Of a stretch of DNA of 14,024 nt, positions 5,377 through 11,400 are shown piece by piece. A program made the position numbers and the translations under genes. A model generated the notes under the pieces. That model was not told where the DNA came from. It saw nothing but the letters and a program-made list of their open reading frames with translations, and did no database searches. Source of the DNA: Clostridia bacterium (lineage in GTDB: Bacteria > Bacillota_A > Clostridia > Oscillospirales > CAG-382). Where the stretch lies: NCBI GenBank assembly GCA_017517985.1, contig JAFWWX010000021.1, forward strand, positions 1-14,024. The letters are read 5' to 3'. Within the stretch, counting starts at the first letter, position 1, and the number at the start of each line of letters is the position of its first letter.

Positions 5377-5973
5377 ATGGACGAAATCAGAAAAGCCGGA
5401 GATTATACAATTACACAAAGTATAACAATCGGAAGTAAAGAATTTGTTATCGGTGAAGATCTGAAAAACAAAGACGGTCTTTTTTATATGATTGGCGAAT
5501 ACGAAGAAGTGTTTGATGTTGTAGGAAGATACGATAATATCTTGGTAAGCGATGATTTTGTAGGTTTACTTGAAAGACTTTCACAAAGAATAAATGACGA
5601 GATTGAAAATCTGAAATCTGAAAGGAACGGCATTTCACCAAATGTTATAACAAGAGATATGTGTATTCCTGATGACTACACCAAAAGCATAGTTGGTAAG
5701 GTTATAGTGATTAAGCCTGAAAATTTAAGACCTGAATATGCTAACGAACTTTATCAGATTGCATTAGCAACACACGGTTTTGGAGCTGAAGCAAATTCGA
5801 GAGGAACAAAAGTGTATTGTAAAAAACTCTTTTCGGGTGAAGATGCTCTAACACGGCGATATGACATTATCGGTGAGTTAAAACCCGAACACTACCCTGA
5901 ATGGCTAAAAGAAAAAATCAAAGAGAATCCCTCTTTGCTAAAAGTAAAGAAACACAAGGAGGTTGAACGCTGA
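5377..5973 (+). CDS. Protein of unknown function, paralogue B with an extra C-terminal domain
   Basis: The 198-residue protein starts at ATG 5377, 6 bp after GAGGTG (5365-5370); GTG 5368 lies inside that site. Residues 4-26 repeat the motif of the 4194 protein (RKAG-Y-IT-xITIG). Residues about 100-190 form a second domain with IVGKVIVIKPENLRPEY, an ALATHGFGAEANSRGTKVYC core and DIIGELKPEHYPEWL. A domain of that type also occurs at the end of other ICE proteins of unknown function, so it is probably a small soluble module used in several proteins. It ends in KHKEVER, where the codons for KEV form the AAGGAGGT site of the next gene. Stop and next start overlap by one base. Confidence 0.75.
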   Translation: MDEIRKAGDYTITQSITIGSKEFVIGEDLKNKDGLFYMIGEYEEVFDVVGRYDNILVSDDFVGLLERLSQRINDEIENLKSERNGISPNVITRDMCIPDDYTKSIVGKVIVIKPENLRPEYANELYQIALATHGFGAEANSRGTKVYCKKLFSGEDALTRRYDIIGELKPEHYPEWLKEKIKENPSLLKVKKHKEVER

Positions 5974-6512
5974 TGGAGAAAAAACACATTGTTTGGTCTG
6001 ATATGAATTTAGACCTTGATGATTGGCGTGATGACCTTATTGAACAATATCCTGATGCTTCCGAAGATACTCTTATTTCAAAGATGTACGAAATAAATAA
6101 TGACTACTTGGATGATACGAGAGCAAACCTAAACATTCAGCTTTCGCAGAGTATTATCATTATTGGCGATTTAGGTCTTTGGAACGGACGGGCACACGGA
6201 TATAAAATGATTGATAGCGGAAATATCAAAGATTGTTTTCAATCTGATTGTGATATGAACGAATGGTATGTTGACAAGCTTGGTGATTTGCGATGCAAAG
6301 CAGTTCATCACGATGGAACAAACTATTATTTATATCGTGCCTTTAAGGACGGTGTTACCGATAGTCAGATTGAAAGATTGCAAGACAAACTCTATGCCGG
6401 AACTGCAACAAGACAAGATATAACCCGTGTTACAAAAAGACTCGGTGATGATATTGGTGCAGTTTACGGTTGGCAGTTCCCCACAAGAACGCATAAGGAG
6501 GTCGAAAGATAA
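5973..6512 (+). CDS. Protein of unknown function, coupled to both neighbours
   Basis: The 179-residue protein starts at 5973, sharing one base with the upstream stop; AAGGAGGT at 5956-5963 supports it. It is acidic at the N-terminus (DLDDWRDDLIEQYPDASED). A central segment LSQSIIIIGDLGLWNGR may be a strand-turn unit related to the ITIG motif of paralogues A and B, though this is weak. The C-terminal part (YLYRAFKDGVTDSQIERLQD, then ITRVTKRLGDDIGAVYGW) is a conserved-looking helical block. No catalytic motif is visible. It ends HKEVER, again formed partly by the next gene's site. It is soluble and probably an ICE accessory protein. Confidence 0.75.
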   Translation: MEKKHIVWSDMNLDLDDWRDDLIEQYPDASEDTLISKMYEINNDYLDDTRANLNIQLSQSIIIIGDLGLWNGRAHGYKMIDSGNIKDCFQSDCDMNEWYVDKLGDLRCKAVHHDGTNYYLYRAFKDGVTDSQIERLQDKLYAGTATRQDITRVTKRLGDDIGAVYGWQFPTRTHKEVER

Positions 6513-7528
6513 TGGATAAACAAATAAGGTTCATTGATAGTAGTTATAATGAACTTTTTACTATTCCCGACAGAGGTATTATAGCGGTTAAATATCCTGA
6601 CGGACATACAGAAAATAAATTCTGTTTATACATAGACGATTACCATACAGAAATTGACGGTGTATGCTATCACATTTGTCAATGGGCAGAGCTTATGGAA
6701 CAGAATGAAAGAATATGCTCTCCGGCAGAACTCCCCGAATATTCGCTCGAAAATATAACCCCTGATGAGTTTGAGTTTATGTATGCAAAAGAGGATGAAA
6801 GCATTGACAGAGGTTGCATCGGACATCTTCGTGCAGACTTTGATACGGGTAAAGCATTTTTCAGCACTTGGTGGCCGGAAAATGATAATCTGAAAACGCA
6901 AGAATTTAAGGACGAATTTGATAAGGTTATCAATTACTTCCGCAAAGAATCATTTACTCCACTTCTTAAAAGTCGCTCGGATATGTATAATGTCTGCTAT
7001 CGGTTAAAGCCAACACAAAGTGCAACGGATAAAGATGTTCACGGTTTCAAGATTATAACCGAAAAACACACATACTATCTTCGTTGCAATCCTCGTTTGG
7101 GTGAATACAATTTGTATGTTTATTGCTATAACACTCAGGCACTTGATAAATTCAGAAACACAAGGTTTGTCGAGCAGAATTTTGATGCAGTAAATCAGGA
7201 TAAGTTCTTCAAGACGGACTATGGCTTTGAGGAAATATACTACAATCCCGATTCTACTGCAGGCGGTCAGCTTGTATATAATGAGTTTTCGTTTGAACTT
7301 ATACGGGAAGCTTCAAAGCAAGATTCAATGATGAAGTTCTATAACTATCTTAATAGTGGTTGTAAACAGTATTGTGTTGACATTGATTCAGCAGAGTTTA
7401 TGGACTATCTCAAAGATTTTATGGAACGGGAGCCTGACTATCTGAAGGATAATAAAGAAACTGCAAATGCGATGATAAAAGCTGCAAACGAAGATAAAAA
7501 AAGAAATAAAACGGAGCCTGAAAGATAA
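6512..7528 (+). CDS. Large accessory protein of unknown function
   Basis: The 338-residue protein starts at 6512, one base inside the upstream stop, with AAGGAGGT about 10 bp before it. The N-terminal 75 residues (RFIDSSYNELFTIPDRG, YPDGHTENKFCLYIDDYHTE, CYHICQWAELMEQN) are a beta-rich module seen at the front of many Firmicute ICE proteins; I cannot name the family with certainty. Residues about 80-150 contain an acidic stretch with LRADFDTGKAFFSTWWPEN, and the middle is aromatic. The C-terminus is helical and basic and ends KTEPER. There is no signal peptide or membrane segment. The gene has its own separate gap before the next one, so the EPER tail here is not part of a ribosome binding site. 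Confidence 0.75.
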   Translation: MDKQIRFIDSSYNELFTIPDRGIIAVKYPDGHTENKFCLYIDDYHTEIDGVCYHICQWAELMEQNERICSPAELPEYSLENITPDEFEFMYAKEDESIDRGCIGHLRADFDTGKAFFSTWWPENDNLKTQEFKDEFDKVINYFRKESFTPLLKSRSDMYNVCYRLKPTQSATDKDVHGFKIITEKHTYYLRCNPRLGEYNLYVYCYNTQALDKFRNTRFVEQNFDAVNQDKFFKTDYGFEEIYYNPDSTAGGQLVYNEFSFELIREASKQDSMMKFYNYLNSGCKQYCVDIDSAEFMDYLKDFMEREPDYLKDNKETANAMIKAANEDKKRNKTEPER

Positions 7529-7559
7529 TCGCACAATTCTATAAAAGGAAGTGATGAAA

Positions 7560-7934
7560 ATGGTAACTGCAAAAGTGCGATTTTTAACAAATAATCTTGT
7601 TGCAGAGCTTACTTGTAAAGCTGATGAACTCAAAAAGAGCTTGGAAGAAATCGGTGTCCTTACTCCCTTGAGTGTTATTAAGCTTGATAATGCAAGAACT
7701 TTGCAAATACAACTCAATCCGACAGATGAAGTTGGAGAGCTTGTTTGCGGTATTATCAATCCAAAAAGTGATACTCTCGGAAATGTTCAAAGACTTTGCA
7801 GGCACATCTACTGTTTTAATGAGCAGAACCGGGCAACTTTCATTTCAAAGTTGGAATCAGGCGAAATCAATACCGTTTCAAAAGGTATTAAGTATGCTGA
7901 AAAGCTTCGTGCAGAGAAAAGCATAAGCAGATAA
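7560..7934 (+). CDS. Protein of unknown function, weakly ArdA-like C-terminus
   Basis: The 124-residue protein starts at ATG 7560, 8 bp after AAGGAAG (7545-7551); GTG 7551 and ATG 7554 are too close to that site. The first half is a strand-rich module (TAKVRFLTNNLVAELTC). The second half has DTLGNVQRLCRHIYCFNEQN and FISKLESGEI, helices that loosely resemble the repeating helical blocks of ArdA-type anti-restriction proteins, but the length is short and the match weak. No catalytic residues are evident. Unlike most neighbours it ends SISR, without the ER tail. If ArdA-like, it would mimic DNA and protect the element from type I restriction on entry; this is only a suggestion. Confidence 0.6.
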   Translation: MVTAKVRFLTNNLVAELTCKADELKKSLEEIGVLTPLSVIKLDNARTLQIQLNPTDEVGELVCGIINPKSDTLGNVQRLCRHIYCFNEQNRATFISKLESGEINTVSKGIKYAEKLRAEKSISR

Positions 7935-7947
7935 GAGGTGCTCTAAT

Positions 7948-8478
7948 ATGTACTACAAAATAATTGATAAATTGCCTGATGAAATGCAAGTGTATAAGGA
8001 AACTCCGTTAGATATGGAGCATCCTGCTTACGGTGTCGAAAGACGAAAGCTCAGAACTCCTTGGGAAAGAGATTATTTCACAATCGAAAACGGAAATATC
8101 AAGTTAATTTCCGGCAGACCGGATAAAACAGAATTTGATGGTGTGAAAGTCGAATATCCTAAAGGAACTAAAGAGATTTGCTTGTTTGTTGAGAAAAACA
8201 GAGATTCCCTTCTTCCTATGAACGAAGAATTGTTTTTGAAAGATTATAAGTTATGCCAACACAGAAACAATCTTATGGGTGAACTAATGGGTATGGATAT
8301 GACTATTGAAGATTTCAGAGAAAGAATGGACAATCCACCCTCACCGCAAGATAAAAAGACAATGAATCGCTTATGGAATGAACGGCAGAAAATCGTAAAA
8401 CAGATATGCAAGCTTGACAAAAAAGAAAATATGCTTTTATCAGGCAAAGTTAAAAAGAAAAATGAAAGAGAACGATAA
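7948..8478 (+). CDS. Basic helical protein of unknown function
   Basis: The 176-residue protein starts at 7948 after AAGAGGTGCT. The N-terminal half is a mixed domain (YYKIIDKLPDEMQVYKET, GVERRKLRTPWERDYF, a strand region to about 90). The C-terminal half, about 93-176, is helical with a coiled-coil look (YKLCQHRNNLMGELMGMDM, then FRERMD, MNRLWNERQKIVKQICKLDK), and ends in a basic stretch KVKKKNERER. The basic tail could bind nucleic acid. No domain was recognised. It immediately precedes the polyvalent protein gene, 18 bases away, and is probably co-transcribed with it. Confidence 0.7.
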   Translation: MYYKIIDKLPDEMQVYKETPLDMEHPAYGVERRKLRTPWERDYFTIENGNIKLISGRPDKTEFDGVKVEYPKGTKEICLFVEKNRDSLLPMNEELFLKDYKLCQHRNNLMGELMGMDMTIEDFRERMDNPPSPQDKKTMNRLWNERQKIVKQICKLDKKENMLLSGKVKKKNERER

Positions 8479-8496
8479 TATGGAGGTGAAATACAA

Positions 8497-11400
8497 ATGG
8501 CAACCAAATTGCAGCTCATTACAGAGCTTGCGAATACAACTTCCAAAGAACTGTCCTCGGTTAATAAATGGACGGATTTTTTAAGTTCTGCTGCTTGGCA
8601 ATATAAATATTCCTTTGAAGATCAGGTTTTAATCTATGCACAACGGCCCGATGCACGAGCGTGTGCAGATTTTGATACTTGGAATGAAAAGTTAAAACGC
8701 AGAATCAACAGAGGTGCTAAAGGTATTGCCCTTCTCCGTGAACGAGGTGCTGACTTTTACCTTGACCATGTGTTTGATGTTTCAGATACATACAGAGGTA
8801 TGCGAGGTGTTGATGTTAAGCTTTGGGAATATTCCGATAAGTATGATGATGCGATTATTGAAACACTTGAAAATACTTTCGGAGAACTCAAAGTAACTAC
8901 TACTCTGACCGATGCAATTATCTGTGCTGCTCATAATGCAGTTGAAGATAATAAAGCAGACTATCTTGCCGACCTGAAATATGCAAAAGATGATAGTTTC
9001 TTGGCAGACTTGGATGAATTTAATATTGATGTTGAGTTTCAACAAACTGCTGAAGCTTCGGTTGCATATATGGTAATGCAGAGATTGGGACTACACCCGG
9101 AAGAAGTTTTTGATACCGAAGAATTTCGTCATATTGTAGATTTTAGTTCAGTTGAAGCAATATCAGTTTTAGGTAATGCAGTAAGCGAAATATCTGAACA
9201 AGCACTACGAGAAATATCTTCTACTATTACTGCTGAAAGAAAAAAAGAAATAAACCAGGCAAAAATTTTTGCAGAAAATGAAAATCAGCAGTACAATGTA
9301 ATCAAAGACGAAAAATCACCCCAAACTCAAATCCAAAATGAAAGGACGGATAACGATGGCAGAGATAACATACAGAAACGAGAACGGGATACTGATACCG
9401 AACTTGGAAGCACCGAAGAACGAACTCCCGATAGGCAAATACGGGATGATGAGAAAGAAATTCCTCAAGCAGAACAGACGCAGCATTTACTCGGCGATGA
9501 TGCTGAAAGGAACATTGATGGAACACCTGCACGAGATAGACAAGACAGCGAGAGAGCAAGTGGAACAGATGATGCAGAAAATGGCATTATCGGAGGGCGT
9601 GAACGAGAAGCTGAAAGCGGAGAATCCGCAGAGGTGGACAGGACTTATGAACAACCTCAGACATTCCGCCGAAGAGGTAGTGCTGAAACAGTTAGTTCTC
9701 AGTTAAGTCTATTTGACCTTATTGATGATTCCAACATACAAGAAGATATGCAAAGAGAAGCAGAGCGATTAAACAATATTCGCCCTGCTTTTTCTATTCC
9801 CCAACAAGTTATTGATACAGTTCTTTGTGACGGAACACACCACCCTGATAGTATTATTACCATTGTATCAGAATTCAGTAAAGATAAAACTCTTGCAGAT
9901 AAAGTTGCTTTCCTGAAAGACTATTACAGAACAGATGGTAAAGGCTTTATTCTTGATGATAAGCGAATATCTGCTTGGTGGAATAGTGACGGAATCACAA
10001 TCAGCTATGGTGATACGGTTGAAACCGGAAATAAACATCATCTTTCTTGGGAAGATGTTGCAAGGAGAATTGATGAACTTCTCGATATGGGAAGATATGC
10101 TTCTACCGATGTTCTTTTGCAGGTTGACGATTTTATTTATTCTAAAACCGCAGAGAACTTTTGGTTTATGTATAGGGATTTGAACTACGAGGACTATCCT
10201 GAACTCAAAGACTTATTTACAAACGAAGCCTTTGAAAGAAAAGGTGGATTCCCTGATGAAGTAAAGCGTATGAAAGAATTTCTGAAAACATCTGCCGGAC
10301 TCGATATAACTAAAACGGCAGTTCAGAAAGTATGTGATATGCGTGACGAAGGTAAAGATGTAGTTCGTTTCAGATACATCAATCCTCACAAAACAAATAA
10401 AATGCTTGAAGATTTATATATTGTGCGAAAGCAATATACATCACAAGAGCTTTCTTATGTTCCTCCGGTTCGCTTTATTACCGAAGATGAAATAACAAAA
10501 AATCTTCTCAGAGGTACGGGTGGCGAAAACGGAAGATACCATATATACATATTCTTTATGGAAAATTCAGATAAGTATGAAAGACAACAATTCCTAAAGA
10601 AAGAATATGGTATAGGTGGCGGTGGCGATTTAGTTCTCAATGAGAATCACGATGGCAAAGGTATTTCTTTAAGTCACGGCGATTTGATGCAACCATACGC
10701 AAAAACCTTGATTAAATGGAACGAGGTTGAAAAACGGATTGACAAGCTCATAAAACGAGGTATTTATCTTAGTCAGAAAGACATTGAAAACATCCCTAAT
10801 TATGAGAAAAATGAAATTGCCGCAGCAGTTCACAGTTCGTTTTCAAGTGTTATGGATGAATCAAGATATAAGCCATATCCAAAAGATTTGTATTACTTGG
10901 ATACTACGGCACGAAAGTACATCATTGAAAAGCTTGATAACCCTGAGCAGTTGGCAGAAATGATGTCGGAGCTTCGTAATCTTCTTATGGAAACTCCTAA
11001 AGATGATGAATGGAAATTCAACATCCGGACAAAAGCTTTGGATATGCTTGAGCAGTATTCAAATGGAACATTTAACTTATTCCCTTCGATAGAAAGACCT
11101 GCTCCCGTTACTTACACAGAGCTTGATGAAGCACAAGGAATTATCAACGAGTATATGCAAAAGGAACTACAACACGAAAGTGCCGATTATTCAGACCTTC
11201 GGAAAGTTCAGGTTGCATTTACAGAAACCGAAGATGGAAAACACGAAATTCAGGTTGAGTTGAATCTTGTTGATTTTGCCCTTGTTAAGTATGTTGATAA
11301 TAAAGTTGTCGAAGAACTCAAGTATGATAGTCTGTCAAACCTTATAGAAAACGAAATTGAAGGTATGACTTTTGATGACTTGGTTTATTTAACTGATGAG

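Noticed and set aside
7388..7759. A 123-codon minus-strand open frame across the end of one accessory gene and the start of the next.
   Set aside because: Low-complexity hydrophobic content and antisense position to two plus-strand genes with good start sites make it a shadow frame.
9302..9559. A minus-strand frame of 85 codons overlapping the TnpV region.
   Set aside because: It has no ribosome binding site or family features; the plus-strand TnpV frame explains the unusual composition here.
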